Assembly (NCBI GenBank): GCA_004558105.1
Contig: SFEB01000020.1
Coordinates: 1-17,205, forward strand
Reading direction: 5' to 3'
DNA: 17,205 nucleotides
Source of the DNA: Clostridiales bacterium
Lineage (GTDB): Bacteria > Bacillota > Clostridia > Christensenellales > CAG-314
Shown here: positions 7,547-15,536 of the stretch, piece by piece
Layout of the letters: every line of letters starts with the position of its first letter
Position numbering within the stretch: position 1 is the stretch's first letter
Notes under the pieces: model-generated
What the model was told of the DNA's origin: nothing
What the model saw: the letters and a program-made list of their open reading frames with translations, nothing else
Databases searched by the model: none
Position numbers and translations under genes: made by a program

Positions 7547-8839
7547 TTAATCCTCACCCGTGTCCTTTTTTTCCTCGATTTGCAGTTCGTTTACGACCGC
7601 AACAGGCACAGGCGCATCGGGTAAATGTCTATTATTTAAGAAAGTCTTTTTATACGTAAGTTTGAGTAATACCGGAGTCAACAACGCGCTAACCGCAATA
7701 AGAATAAGCACAAAGGGCATTATCGACGGGCTTACCATCATGTTATCGATACCCTTTTGCGTGCAAACGAGTACGACTTCCGCACGTGCCATCATTCCGA
7801 TACCCACTCTCATACTGTCTTTTACATTGTATTTGCACATAAGAGCGCCTGCTCCGGCACCTACGACTTTGCCGACAAGCCCCGCCAGAACGTAACAAAG
7901 TCCAAATCCGACGAAAGCCGCACTGACTCCGCTGAACGTAGTATTAATACCGATATTGGTGAAAAACACGGGAGCAAAAATCATGTAATTACTCATTTCG
8001 ACCTTACTGTCAATATATTCGGAATTTTTAAGCCCTGACAAAACGAGTCCCGCAACGTACGCACCCGTGATATCGGCAACGCCGAAAACTTTTTCCGCAA
8101 CGTATGCGTACAAAAAACATACGACGAATCCGAAAATAGGAACACGACGTTTATGACGATCCCATTTTGTATCCATCCATTTAAACAGGCGGTGTATGAG
8201 TATTCCGCCGACGATAGCGATAGCGAAAAACAGCAACATTTTGCCGACCATCAACAGTACTTCCGTCCCTCCGCCGCCCGTGTTGTTTTTAAGTCCGATA
8301 ACGACGGACAGCAGTATAACGCCTATAATATCGTCCAATATCGCCGCCGCAACCACGCTCGTACCCACTTTGCTGTTAAGTTTACCCATTTCTTTGAGGG
8401 TTGCAACCGTAACGCTGACCGAAGTAGCTGACAAAATAACGCCGTAAAACAAATTATCGTAAATATTTTCCGCAATGTTTGCAAATCCGCCGTTAAACGC
8501 GGTTGCAACCAAAAAACCGAGTCCGCACGGCACGACTACGCCCAATATCGTTATTACGACGCAAGGTAAGCCTATTTTCTTAAATTGTTTCAGGTCGGTT
8601 TCTATACCTGCCGAAAACATAATAAGAATTACGCCGATTTTTGCCAAAAATCCAAGTCCTTCAAGTATACCGTCGCTGAAAATAGTCTGGTTTGGGATAT
8701 ACCTGATAAGTCCGAGCAACAAACCGGCAACCAGCATGCCGATAACTTGAGGCAAGCCAAATCGTTTACAAAATATGGATAAAATCTTTGACAATAATAA
8801 AATCAATGCCAACGGCAATAAAATTTCAAAATAGTCCAT
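7547..8839 (-). CDS. CPA2-family cation/proton antiporter
   Basis: The 430-residue polytopic membrane protein has about 12 hydrophobic segments and no cytoplasmic TrkA-N/RCK domain, as in short NapA/KefB-like antiporters (Na+/H+ exchanger domain). Asp169-Asp170 in AAILDDIIGV match the Asp-Asp pair that marks electrogenic CPA2 exchangers. ITGAYVAGLVLSG (258-270) and GMMARAEVVLV (348-358) are other conserved helices. The last 30 residues form a charged cytoplasmic tail. It would exchange Na+ or K+ for protons; the ion cannot be read from sequence. The start is supported by an AAGAAGG SD. It lies 44 nt after the DUF2344 gene and just before a terminator, so it is probably the last gene of the operon, functionally unrelated to the others. 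Confidence 0.9.
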   Translation of the reverse strand: MDYFEILLPLALILLLSKILSIFCKRFGLPQVIGMLVAGLLLGLIRYIPNQTIFSDGILEGLGFLAKIGVILIMFSAGIETDLKQFKKIGLPCVVITILGVVVPCGLGFLVATAFNGGFANIAENIYDNLFYGVILSATSVSVTVATLKEMGKLNSKVGTSVVAAAILDDIIGVILLSVVIGLKNNTGGGGTEVLLMVGKMLLFFAIAIVGGILIHRLFKWMDTKWDRHKRRVPIFGFVVCFLYAYVAEKVFGVADITGAYVAGLVLSGLKNSEYIDSKVEMSNYMIFAPVFFTNIGINTTFSGVSAAFVGFGLCYVLAGLVGKVVGAGAGALMCKYNVKDSMRVGIGMMARAEVVLVCTQKGIDNMMVSPSIMPFVLILIAVSALLTPVLLKLTYKKTFLNNRHLPDAPVPVAVVNELQIEEKKDTGED

Positions 8840-8883
8840 TGTTCAGCCTTCTTTTTTCGTCGGTAAGGTCAATAAAAATCAAA

Positions 8884-9528
8884 TTAAATCAATTCTCTCA
8901 AAAACTCGTCCACCGTCTTGTCGCCGACAAAAGCCTCCGTCTTTTTTATTTCACAAAGGGAATAATCAACGCCTGCTTTTTCGCAAAGGTGCCTGACGAG
9001 CCTTTCGGCACGAAGATTGTTGTTTCCGCAAGACAGCACGAAACGCAAAGTTTCGTCGTCTACGCGCTCCGCAACAAAAACCATTCCTCCGACTTTTTTG
9101 GTCGTCGGTTGGTTGTTTTTGTCAAAAAAAGTTATTTCAAAATCGGCGTTATTCGCCACCCCGTCTACCCTTATTTTGTCTGCAAACGGACATTTTACGA
9201 TATATCCTGCTTTATCTACGACAGCCGCCAGATTGGGATTTTTTTCCATATCGAAAAATTTTTCCGCAACTATACCTTTTGGACAAGCGGCGTTAAACCG
9301 AGCCAAAAAGTCGTCGGTATCGGGAGTATCTATCGTTACGTATTCTGCAACGCTCTCCACTCCTGCCGGAATCGGAGGTGAAAAGTAAATTTTCATATGA
9401 GGGTTGTAGCCGTTTGTATAATTAACCTTGACTTTCGCCCTCTTCAATATACGCAGAAACACGCGCAAAAGGTCCACGTGACTGACGGCGGAAGCCGGAA
9501 AAAGTTTGGAGTATTTAACGACAGCCAT
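8884..9528 (-). CDS. TIGR03936-type radical SAM-linked protein (DUF2344)
   Basis: The 214-residue protein has the family's N-terminal pattern: SHVDLLRVFLRILKRA at about 16-31, NGYNPHMKIYFSPP at about 39-52 and GVESVAEYVTID at about 56-67. This family occurs beside, or fused to, the TIGR03960 radical SAM protein and resembles part of tRNA-modifying or RNase-associated systems; its biochemical role is not established. Its start lies inside the upstream radical SAM gene (14-nt overlap) and has a strong AAGGAGG SD, indicating co-translation and a functional pair. Confidence 0.88.
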   Translation of the reverse strand: MAVVKYSKLFPASAVSHVDLLRVFLRILKRAKVKVNYTNGYNPHMKIYFSPPIPAGVESVAEYVTIDTPDTDDFLARFNAACPKGIVAEKFFDMEKNPNLAAVVDKAGYIVKCPFADKIRVDGVANNADFEITFFDKNNQPTTKKVGGMVFVAERVDDETLRFVLSCGNNNLRAERLVRHLCEKAGVDYSLCEIKKTEAFVGDKTVDEFLRELI

Positions 9529-11296
9529 TGCAAAGTCCCTCCTTGATAAGACCGCATCCGCTGCAAGTTTTAAGACAACTCGGCGTCGTCTGCACGGCTT
9601 TTGCCTTTTTTGACTCTTTAATCAGATATTCTTTATCCACACCTACGGAAACAAAATCCCACGGCAATATTTCGTCGTATCGTTTGGCGTCAAGCACCGA
9701 GTTAACGTCAAAACCGCATTTTTCGATAGCGTCGGAATAATACTCGATATGAAACTGATCGCTCCAAGAGTCAAACTTAGCGCCGTTAAAATAGGCTTGT
9801 TCTATTACTCTTGCCATGGTGCGACCGCCGCGAGCCAGAAGTGCCTCGACGAAACTCGTGTCGTAGTCGTGCCATGACAAATTGATTTTATTTTTTCTGA
9901 AAGCTTCTCTCAAAAGATTTTGTTTTTCTTCAATATCAGCCTTGTCGGCAAAAGCTTCCCACTCAAAAGGCGTAAAAGGTTTTGGAATAAACACTGCCAC
10001 GCTTGCAGACAAGTTGAGATACTTGTTGCCCGTGCGGCACTTGAAGAACAACTCTTTAACTTTTTTCGCCATTTCCGCTATACCTTCGACGTCCTCTCTC
10101 GTCTCGGTCGGCAAACCGATCATAAAATACAGTTTGACGGAAGAATATCCTTTACCGAAAGCGTCTGCCAGGGTGTCGAAAATATCTTTTTCCGTAATAT
10201 TTTTATTGATAACGTCGCGCAGTCTTTGAGTACCGGCTTCCGGCGCAAAAGTCAAAGCGATTTTTCGTTCGGAATCGTAAACTCCCGCGTCGAAACTGTC
10301 CATTCTCAGGCTCGGAACGGTCAAAGTAATATTGTTTTCCTTCGCCCATGGTGCCAACTCGCTCATCAATTCTCTTATTCCGCTGTAATCGCCCGTACTG
10401 AGACTTGACAAAGACAGTTCGTCGTAACCCGTCGTTTCGATAAGATCTTTACATATTTTTAAGACGTTTTGCGGAGTACGCTCGCGAACGGGGCGGTAAA
10501 TAAATCCTGCCTGACAAAAACGGCAACCGTTTCCGCAACCCCTGAACAACTCGGCGACGCATCTGTCATGGACTATTTCCAGATTTGGGACCAAAGCGGT
10601 GTGAGGAAAAAAGGTTTTTTCAAGGTCTTTTTCTTTATTGAGTTTAACCGTATGCGTAAAGTCGATTTTTATCGGCTTGTCCCCCTCGTATACGTTATCG
10701 GCAAATTCTGGGACGTAAATGCAATCTAATTTTTGTTGTAAAAGTTTTAAAAACTCTTTCTTTTTTAACCCTTTATTTTCTTTTTTAAGGCGCAAAACCT
10801 CTTTCCACGGTGTTTCTCCGTCGCCGAGCATAAAGGCGTCGAAAAAAAGCGAGACGGGCTCAGGATTGACGGTACAAGGTCCGCCGCCGATAACTATGGG
10901 ATATTCTTCGCCTCTGTCCGCCGCACGCAAAGGAAAACCCGCAAGATCGAGCATGTAAAGTACGGTCGTATAGCAAAGCTCGAACTGCAAAGAAAAACCG
11001 ACGAAATCGAAGTCGCAAAAAGGCGAGCCTGTTTCGATACTCGTCAGTTTTTGGTTATTGTTTTTAAGCCACTCGCCCATGTCGCGCCAAGGTGCGTAAC
11101 ACCTTTCGCATCTGGCGTATGGAATATCGTTGATACCAAAGTACAATATACGCGTGCCTACGTTACTCATGCCTACTTCGTACGAATCGGGAAAGCACAG
11201 CAAAAGCGACGCGTCCGCGTCTTTTTTTATTTCGGGAATACCGTATTCTCCACCGCAGTATCTGGCAGGTTTCGAAACGCTGTCTATAAATTTCAT
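9515..11296 (-). CDS. TIGR03960-type B12-binding-like radical SAM protein
   Basis: This 593-residue protein has an N-terminal region resembling a cobalamin-binding-like domain (about 30-210) and a radical SAM core. The core cluster motif CGNGCRFC (Cys254, Cys258, Cys261) binds the [4Fe-4S] that cleaves S-adenosylmethionine. The following RPVRERTPQNVL and APEAGTQRLRDVINK motifs are typical of the family. A cysteine-rich tail (CLKTCSGCGLIKEGLCNGC, about 574-592) could hold a second cluster or zinc. The substrate is unknown; an RNA-modification role is a common guess from its family and its usual neighbours (RNase G, ribosomal protein genes). ATG 11296 overlaps the spoIVFB stop as ATGA, and the 3' end overlaps the DUF2344 gene. 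Confidence 0.93.
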   Translation of the reverse strand: MKFIDSVSKPARYCGGEYGIPEIKKDADASLLLCFPDSYEVGMSNVGTRILYFGINDIPYARCERCYAPWRDMGEWLKNNNQKLTSIETGSPFCDFDFVGFSLQFELCYTTVLYMLDLAGFPLRAADRGEEYPIVIGGGPCTVNPEPVSLFFDAFMLGDGETPWKEVLRLKKENKGLKKKEFLKLLQQKLDCIYVPEFADNVYEGDKPIKIDFTHTVKLNKEKDLEKTFFPHTALVPNLEIVHDRCVAELFRGCGNGCRFCQAGFIYRPVRERTPQNVLKICKDLIETTGYDELSLSSLSTGDYSGIRELMSELAPWAKENNITLTVPSLRMDSFDAGVYDSERKIALTFAPEAGTQRLRDVINKNITEKDIFDTLADAFGKGYSSVKLYFMIGLPTETREDVEGIAEMAKKVKELFFKCRTGNKYLNLSASVAVFIPKPFTPFEWEAFADKADIEEKQNLLREAFRKNKINLSWHDYDTSFVEALLARGGRTMARVIEQAYFNGAKFDSWSDQFHIEYYSDAIEKCGFDVNSVLDAKRYDEILPWDFVSVGVDKEYLIKESKKAKAVQTTPSCLKTCSGCGLIKEGLCNGCR

Positions 11297-12162
11297 ACCG
11301 CATTATTATACAATTTTTTTAACTTGGTGTCAAGAGGTAAATGCAATAAAGCAAAATTGATTTGCGGTTGTTCGAGAATAAAAAAGTTATCCTCGTCCAT
11401 CAACACCGTCAGCTGGTAAAAACAATTATCCCTGAGCTTTTTTGCGACGGCGGCAAGTGTTGTCTCACCATCGAAAACGAGGCATTTTTTTTCCGCTCCC
11501 CTTTTGGCTCTGCTTTTACTGCCGCCTACGTAGACGCGCCGTGTATAAATTGCTTTTTTCGTCTCTCCGCTGCTTGCTACCACCAAAAAAAAGCCGAAAA
11601 GTCCGCACGAATATAAGTTTATTTTTAAAAAAATTCCGATTATAAACAATGCGAAAAAGGCGCACCCTACCGCTATTGCGGCGGTGCGGCCTGTCTTTAT
11701 TGCCTTCACAAACCCAAGTTTTTTTTGCAATGCCGCCACCAACACTCGTCCGCCGTCGAGCGGATAACATGGCAAAAAGTTTGTAACCGCTAAAACGAGG
11801 TTACAGACTGCAAGGTCTCTCGTTATTGCGTATGACGAGGGATATATCCACCAGAAAGCAATGACGGATATTGCCAGAATAATATTCGCCAACGGACCGG
11901 CTACCGCTATTTTTACTGCGGAAGCCGGATCGACGTCGTCAAAATCTCCGTACAGCACGGCCCCGAACGCAGATAAACTTACGTTTTTGCAGTTGTATCC
12001 GCATTTTTTTGCAATAAAAAAGTGTGCAAATTCGTGAATAAGCACACTTGCCGTATAAAGGACGAACAACCAACCGCTTTTGGCGAGAAAAGATACTACC
12101 GCCAACAGCCAGAAAGAAGGACGTATTACAAAACCAACGTTTTTTTCTTTCAGATTTTCCAT
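11293..12162 (-). CDS. spoIVFB: SpoIVFB-type intramembrane metalloprotease (M50, site-2 protease)
   Basis: The 289-residue membrane protein carries the zinc motif HEFAH (His43, Glu44, His47) and the third-ligand motif NFLPCYPLDGGR (Asp136). This is the topology of SpoIVFB, which cleaves pro-sigma-K in the mother cell membrane surrounding the forespore. Residues after about 215 are soluble and basic and resemble the C-terminal CBS-like regulatory domain of SpoIVFB. It overlaps the SpoIVFA-like gene by 13 nt with no strong SD, suggesting translational coupling, and overlaps the radical SAM gene by 4 nt. The context supports the sporulation protease over a generic M50 peptidase, but its substrate is inferred, and sigK is not in the window. 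Confidence 0.85.
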   Translation of the reverse strand: MENLKEKNVGFVIRPSFWLLAVVSFLAKSGWLFVLYTASVLIHEFAHFFIAKKCGYNCKNVSLSAFGAVLYGDFDDVDPASAVKIAVAGPLANIILAISVIAFWWIYPSSYAITRDLAVCNLVLAVTNFLPCYPLDGGRVLVAALQKKLGFVKAIKTGRTAAIAVGCAFFALFIIGIFLKINLYSCGLFGFFLVVASSGETKKAIYTRRVYVGGSKSRAKRGAEKKCLVFDGETTLAAVAKKLRDNCFYQLTVLMDEDNFFILEQPQINFALLHLPLDTKLKKLYNNAV

Positions 12163-12782
12163 ACCAACGTGTAATCAACCGTGGTAACGTCTTTTACCAC
12201 TTCACCGTCGTAAACTAGGTTGACCGTTGCGGCGGTCGAATATTTTCCGAGCACGGACTGAATGGCGACTTCGTCCCCGACGTCGACCAAGATCTTAGTT
12301 AAACCGCCGTAGACAATCTGAAGTTTATCGTCGACGCCGATTGTCACTGTATCGTCGGTTTTTGCCGTAACTTTGCCCGCTTTAAAGTTAAGTAAAACTT
12401 TTCCGCCCGTAATGGTAACCGTGCCGTTATCTACGTTGTCAATGGTAACGTTAATGGGAAGAATTATCGTGTTTTTTTCTTGCTTTGCGGCGGCAACAAC
12501 GTCTGAAATGCTTTGAGTATAGGTCGTTTTTGCGATGGCAAAAACTTCGCCGACAAACCCCTTGTTCACAAATCGCATCGCCGCTAACGCAGCTAGAACA
12601 AAGACAAGCGCAAAACCCCTGAACAACCATTTTTTCGGAGCTTTTTTATGGCGTCCGTTTCTTTTTCTTATAAGGTCCAACGCATTGTCTTCTTCCCTTA
12701 TATAGTGTCGTTGAGAGTAACTGATATCCAACCAATCGTCTTCTGTTGCCGTACATTCGCAAATCGTAATTTCTGAGTTCAT
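12150..12782 (-). CDS. spoIVFA: SpoIVFA-like protein with degenerate LytM/M23 domain
   Basis: This 210-residue single-pass membrane protein has an acidic cytoplasmic N-terminus (1-50), a basic patch RKRNGRHKKAPKK, one transmembrane segment (about 53-71) and an extracytoplasmic C-terminal domain. Residues about 150-185 (VYGGLTKILVDVGDEVAIQSVLGK) match the core of M23/LytM domains, but the zinc-binding His usual in YxHL is replaced (YGGL), so no peptidase activity is expected. In B. subtilis SpoIVFA tethers and inhibits SpoIVFB. The gene is directly upstream of spoIVFB with a 13-nt overlap. SD GGAGG (12792-12788) supports ATG 12782. Overall sequence identity to SpoIVFA is low, so the name rests on architecture and position. 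Confidence 0.7.
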   Translation of the reverse strand: MNSEITICECTATEDDWLDISYSQRHYIREEDNALDLIRKRNGRHKKAPKKWLFRGFALVFVLAALAAMRFVNKGFVGEVFAIAKTTYTQSISDVVAAAKQEKNTIILPINVTIDNVDNGTVTITGGKVLLNFKAGKVTAKTDDTVTIGVDDKLQIVYGGLTKILVDVGDEVAIQSVLGKYSTAATVNLVYDGEVVKDVTTVDYTLVWKI

Positions 12783-12838
12783 GCCTACCTCCGTTTTTCT
12801 TTAAATACTATGAGACGGCTTTGGATAATATGCTCGTT

Positions 12839-13603
12839 TTAAACGTTTCTTTTTATTTTGCACTTGATTTTTCCCAACAATCCGTCGTAAGGAAAAACGC
12901 AATCGTACATGCGTCTGGTTCCGTTGGTAAGATTGTCCGCCAACACGTCAAAAAACTCGCTGTCGCGCCTGACGAAACCGTTAAGGTCGTCATGCTCGGG
13001 AATAATTCCCAACGGCGTTACTCCCAACATGTCGAAAATTTCCTGCGCAGGCGCCTGTCTGCCTGCCTTGACCAGATCGCCGCGCACTCTGTTGACTACG
13101 GCGTAAACGTTGACGGGCGAAAATCTTTTGGCGTACTCTACCGCCCGTAAAGCGTCTTTGATACAAATATAATGCGGCGTCACGACCGTTATCACTTCTT
13201 CGGACGCGTCGAGAGCAAAATTAAGAGCGCCGCTTACGCCGGCAGAGCAGTCGAAAAGGATATAATCGAAAGCGTTTTCTTCTCGCCTTATCATTTCGGA
13301 AAAATCGGAAAATCCCCTTTTTTCGGGATTAAAACTACCGCTTAACAAACAATACAAGTTAGGGATTTTCGGATCGCTTATCAACGCCTGTTTCAGCCGA
13401 CATTTTTTTGCCAATACGTCCGCAACGTCAAACACGACGTTATCGCGACACGACAGCAACAGATCCAGACTGTTCAAACCGAAATCAAGATCCACCAACA
13501 ATACTCTTTTGGTTTTTTTTGCAAGCGCATACCCGAGATTGGCGGTTAAAGTGCTTTTACCCACTCCTCCTTTACCGCTTATTATACTGATTTTTCGCGC
13601 CAT
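12839..13603 (-). CDS. minD: MinD-like septum-site ATPase
   Basis: The frame opens at 13714, but ATG 13603 has a GAGG SD and begins with the standard MinD N-terminus, giving 254 residues. The deviant Walker A motif GKGGVGKST (10-18; Lys11 and Lys16) and the switch motif VDLDFGLNSLD (37-47) are intact. The Walker B segment is FDCSAGVSG, with Ser where MinD usually has Pro. NRVRGD (171-176) and the D.LGVTPLGIIPE segment are MinD-like. The basic amphipathic C-terminus (GLLGKIKCKIKRNV) fits a membrane-targeting helix. MinD recruits MinC to limit FtsZ assembly. No minC or minE is adjacent, because the upstream gene is divergent. A ParA/FlhG-type role is a less likely alternative. It is the first gene of the minus-strand operon. 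Confidence 0.82.
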   Translation of the reverse strand: MARKISIISGKGGVGKSTLTANLGYALAKKTKRVLLVDLDFGLNSLDLLLSCRDNVVFDVADVLAKKCRLKQALISDPKIPNLYCLLSGSFNPEKRGFSDFSEMIRREENAFDYILFDCSAGVSGALNFALDASEEVITVVTPHYICIKDALRAVEYAKRFSPVNVYAVVNRVRGDLVKAGRQAPAQEIFDMLGVTPLGIIPEHDDLNGFVRRDSEFFDVLADNLTNGTRRMYDCVFPYDGLLGKIKCKIKRNV

Positions 13604-13623
13604 AATCCGCACCTCTTCAAAAA

Positions 13624-13652
13624 AGTATAGCAGTAAAAATACGACTTGCAAA
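13624..13652 (-). promoter_or_regulatory. Possible minD operon promoter
   Basis: On the minus strand, TTTGCA (13652-13647) and TATACT (13629-13624) are 17 nt apart. The -10 matches five of six consensus bases and the -35 four of six. The predicted start is about 15 nt before the minD ATG, so the SD would be in a short leader. Confidence 0.4.
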
Positions 13653-13707
13653 CGGTGCGGTAAAAACAGCCAAAAAAAGTTCTTTTTCGCCTTTTGGAGC
13701 AAAGGCG

Positions 13708-13736
13708 TTGACAAGCGGAAAAAATAAATATAAAAT
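13708..13736 (+). promoter_or_regulatory. Promoter of the ATP-grasp operon
   Basis: A perfect TTGACA (13708-13713) and TAAAAT (13731-13736) are 17 nt apart on the plus strand. The predicted start, near 13743, leaves a leader of only about 11 nt before ATG 13754, with a minimal AAGG SD (13743-13746) at its very 5' end. Confidence 0.7.
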
Positions 13737-13753
13737 TAACCCAAGGTAAAAAA

Positions 13754-14629
13754 ATGAAAAACAGCGTTAACGGCACAATCATCATCAATAATATGCACAC
13801 CACTTCACCAAAGTTCGTAGACACCTGCAACGCCTTTACTGCGGCTTGCGAATCGAACGGCGTGAATCTTTCGGTCAAAACCAATTTTGACTTTACAAAC
13901 TTACTCAACAACAGTATAGACACCGACTTCGTCCTGTTTTGGGATAAAGACGTAAGGCTTGCAAGACGACTGGAAAAACTCGGCGTGCGCGTTTTCAATA
14001 ACGCTCAGGCAATAGAAGATTGCAACGACAAGTCGACAACCTACCTAAAACTACTCGGAAACGGAATAGAAATGCCGGAAACTCTTGTAGCACCTTTCGT
14101 CTACTACAAACCCGACTGGTCGACTACGCCGTTTATCGAAGAGGCGGAAAAGGTACTTACTTATCCCTTAATCGTCAAGGAATGTTTCGGTTCTTTCGGT
14201 AAACAGGTTTTTCTGGTTAACGACAGATACGAATTGTTAAAGGTCGTCGACACCTTTGAAAAACGACCGTTTCTTCTTCAAAAATTCGTCTCGACCAGCG
14301 AAGGCAGAGACCTCAGGCTTCAGGTGGTAGGCAAAGAAGTCGTGGCGACTATGTACCGCTACAACGACAACGATTTTCGCGCCAACGTCACTAACGGCGG
14401 TCTTATGAAAAATTATACCCCGAATTCAGAACAATGCGAAATGGCTTTGAAGGCATGTGAAATACTCGGACTTGACTTTGGCGGCGTCGACCTGTTTTTT
14501 GGCGAAGACGACCGACCTGTACTGTGCGAAGTCAATTCTAACGCTCACTTTATCAACCTCTCCTCATGCACCGGCGTAAACGTTGCCGACAAGATAATCA
14601 AGTACGTTATCGGAGAAATTAACAAATGA
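13754..14629 (+). CDS. RimK-like ATP-grasp ligase, first of a tandem pair
   Basis: The 291-residue protein has an N-terminal pre-ATP-grasp domain (1-95) and an ATP-grasp domain. VKECFGSFGKQV (141-152) supplies the ATP lysine and glycine-rich loop. GRDLRLQVVG (184-193), FRANVTNGG (208-216) and GVDLFFGEDDRPVLCEVNSN (244-263) match the RimK branch, with metal ligands Asp246, Glu259 and Asn261 intact. Such enzymes join an acyl-phosphate intermediate to an amine, adding an amino acid or peptide; the substrate here cannot be identified. The next gene overlaps it by 4 nt and is a distant paralogue. It is divergent from minD, with its own strong promoter. True RimK (ribosomal protein S6 modification) is unlikely from context. 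Confidence 0.85.
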   Translation: MKNSVNGTIIINNMHTTSPKFVDTCNAFTAACESNGVNLSVKTNFDFTNLLNNSIDTDFVLFWDKDVRLARRLEKLGVRVFNNAQAIEDCNDKSTTYLKLLGNGIEMPETLVAPFVYYKPDWSTTPFIEEAEKVLTYPLIVKECFGSFGKQVFLVNDRYELLKVVDTFEKRPFLLQKFVSTSEGRDLRLQVVGKEVVATMYRYNDNDFRANVTNGGLMKNYTPNSEQCEMALKACEILGLDFGGVDLFFGEDDRPVLCEVNSNAHFINLSSCTGVNVADKIIKYVIGEINK

Positions 14630-15477
14630 AAAAAGGTTGGTTGATATATACCGAATACGAGGCTCGCCGCAACGAATTTTTTATAGGCAAACTGACCTCT
14701 GCGGCAAGAAAATACGGATTGGAACTTAAACTTCTGCTCCGCGAAAAAATCGCTTTGTCGGTTGAAAACGATCATACCGCACTCGTCTACGAAGGCAAAA
14801 AGCAAAACGACGCTTGTTTTGCCGTAATGCGGGTTAACGATTTTACCCTCTCGTTTCAATTGGAAAAAGGCGGTTTACGAGTATTCAACAGAGCCGAAAC
14901 AGCACAAATATGCAACGATAAGTATTTGTCCTATCTATTCGCAAATTCCCTCGGAATCCCTACGCTCGATACCTTTTTAATAGACAAAAACACGTCGGGT
15001 TGGCAAGACGTGAACAAAAACCTCTTCCCTCTGGTGGCAAAGCCCTTGGACGGTAAAGGCGGCAAAGACGTCCGGATGCTTGATACCTACGGGAACTTTT
15101 TGAGTATGGCAAAAAATTACGGCGACAGATTTTTGTTGCAGAAAGTAGCCGGCAACCGAGGCGTGGACGTGCGTGCGTACTGTATAGGCGGCAGATTTTT
15201 TACCGCAATAAAACGTGCTTCCTTGACGGACTTTCGCAGCAACTATTGTCTGGGCGGCAGTGCAGAACCCTTCGTACCCGACGAAAAACTAATGCAAATA
15301 ATTGAAAAGATACTGTCAAATTTAAAGACAGACTACGTCGGTATCGACTTTGTTTTTGACGACGGCAAACCTTATTTTAACGAAATGGAAGACGCCGTAG
15401 GAGCGAGAACGGTTTACAATCTTACCGACCTTGATCCAGCTGACGCCTTTATTAAATACGTATCCGAAAATATTTGA
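14626..15477 (+). CDS. RimK-like ATP-grasp ligase, second of a tandem pair
   Basis: The 283-residue paralogue of the preceding gene shares the layout: LRVFN..ETAQICNDKYLSYL (about 84-103), the ATP loop VAKPLDGKGGKDV (137-149), GVDVRAYCIGG (179-189) and DFRSNYCLGG (202-211). The metal site reads GIDFVFDDGKPYFNEMEDAVGA (239-260). Asp241 and Glu253 are kept, but the canonical Asn two residues after the Glu is Glu255. Clostridial ATP-grasp proteins with this type of tail exist, so it may be active with altered metal binding. Its ATG overlaps the upstream stop as ATGA, and GGAG lies 10 nt before it, so the two are co-translated and may act on the same substrate or as a heteromer. Confidence 0.82.
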   Translation: MKKGWLIYTEYEARRNEFFIGKLTSAARKYGLELKLLLREKIALSVENDHTALVYEGKKQNDACFAVMRVNDFTLSFQLEKGGLRVFNRAETAQICNDKYLSYLFANSLGIPTLDTFLIDKNTSGWQDVNKNLFPLVAKPLDGKGGKDVRMLDTYGNFLSMAKNYGDRFLLQKVAGNRGVDVRAYCIGGRFFTAIKRASLTDFRSNYCLGGSAEPFVPDEKLMQIIEKILSNLKTDYVGIDFVFDDGKPYFNEMEDAVGARTVYNLTDLDPADAFIKYVSENI

Positions 15478-15480
15478 TTT

Positions 15481-15516
15481 TAAAAGCGGAGATAACGAAA
15501 GTTATCCCCGCTTTTA
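15481..15516. terminator. Bidirectional terminator between the ATP-grasp operon and spoIVA
   Basis: Outer arms TAAAAGCGG (15481-15489) and CCGCTTTTA (15508-15516) and inner arms GATAAC/GTTATC (15491-15496, 15501-15506) form one long stem with a single mismatch and a GAAA tetraloop. T-rich sequence follows on the plus strand, and the minus side is T/A-rich. It sits 3 nt after the second ATP-grasp stop and 20 nt after the spoIVA stop. Confidence 0.8.
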
Positions 15517-15536
15517 ATTTTTCACTACAACGTTGT

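Noticed and set aside
8788..9388. Plus-strand open frames across the antiporter and DUF2344 genes
   Set aside because: They cross the boundary of two well-supported minus-strand genes and match no known protein pattern.
13604..13714. A 37-residue upstream extension of minD
   Set aside because: MinD proteins begin a few residues before the Walker A motif, and ATG 13603 has its own SD; the extension overlaps the divergent promoter region.
13604..13753. A small precursor peptide gene next to the ATP-grasp pair
   Set aside because: The intergenic stretch holds promoters and no short frame with an SD, so a RiPP-type cluster is not supported here.
13754..15477. Calling the ATP-grasp genes rimK
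   Set aside because: They share the fold and motifs, but nothing in the context points to ribosomal protein S6, and many unrelated ligases share this signature.
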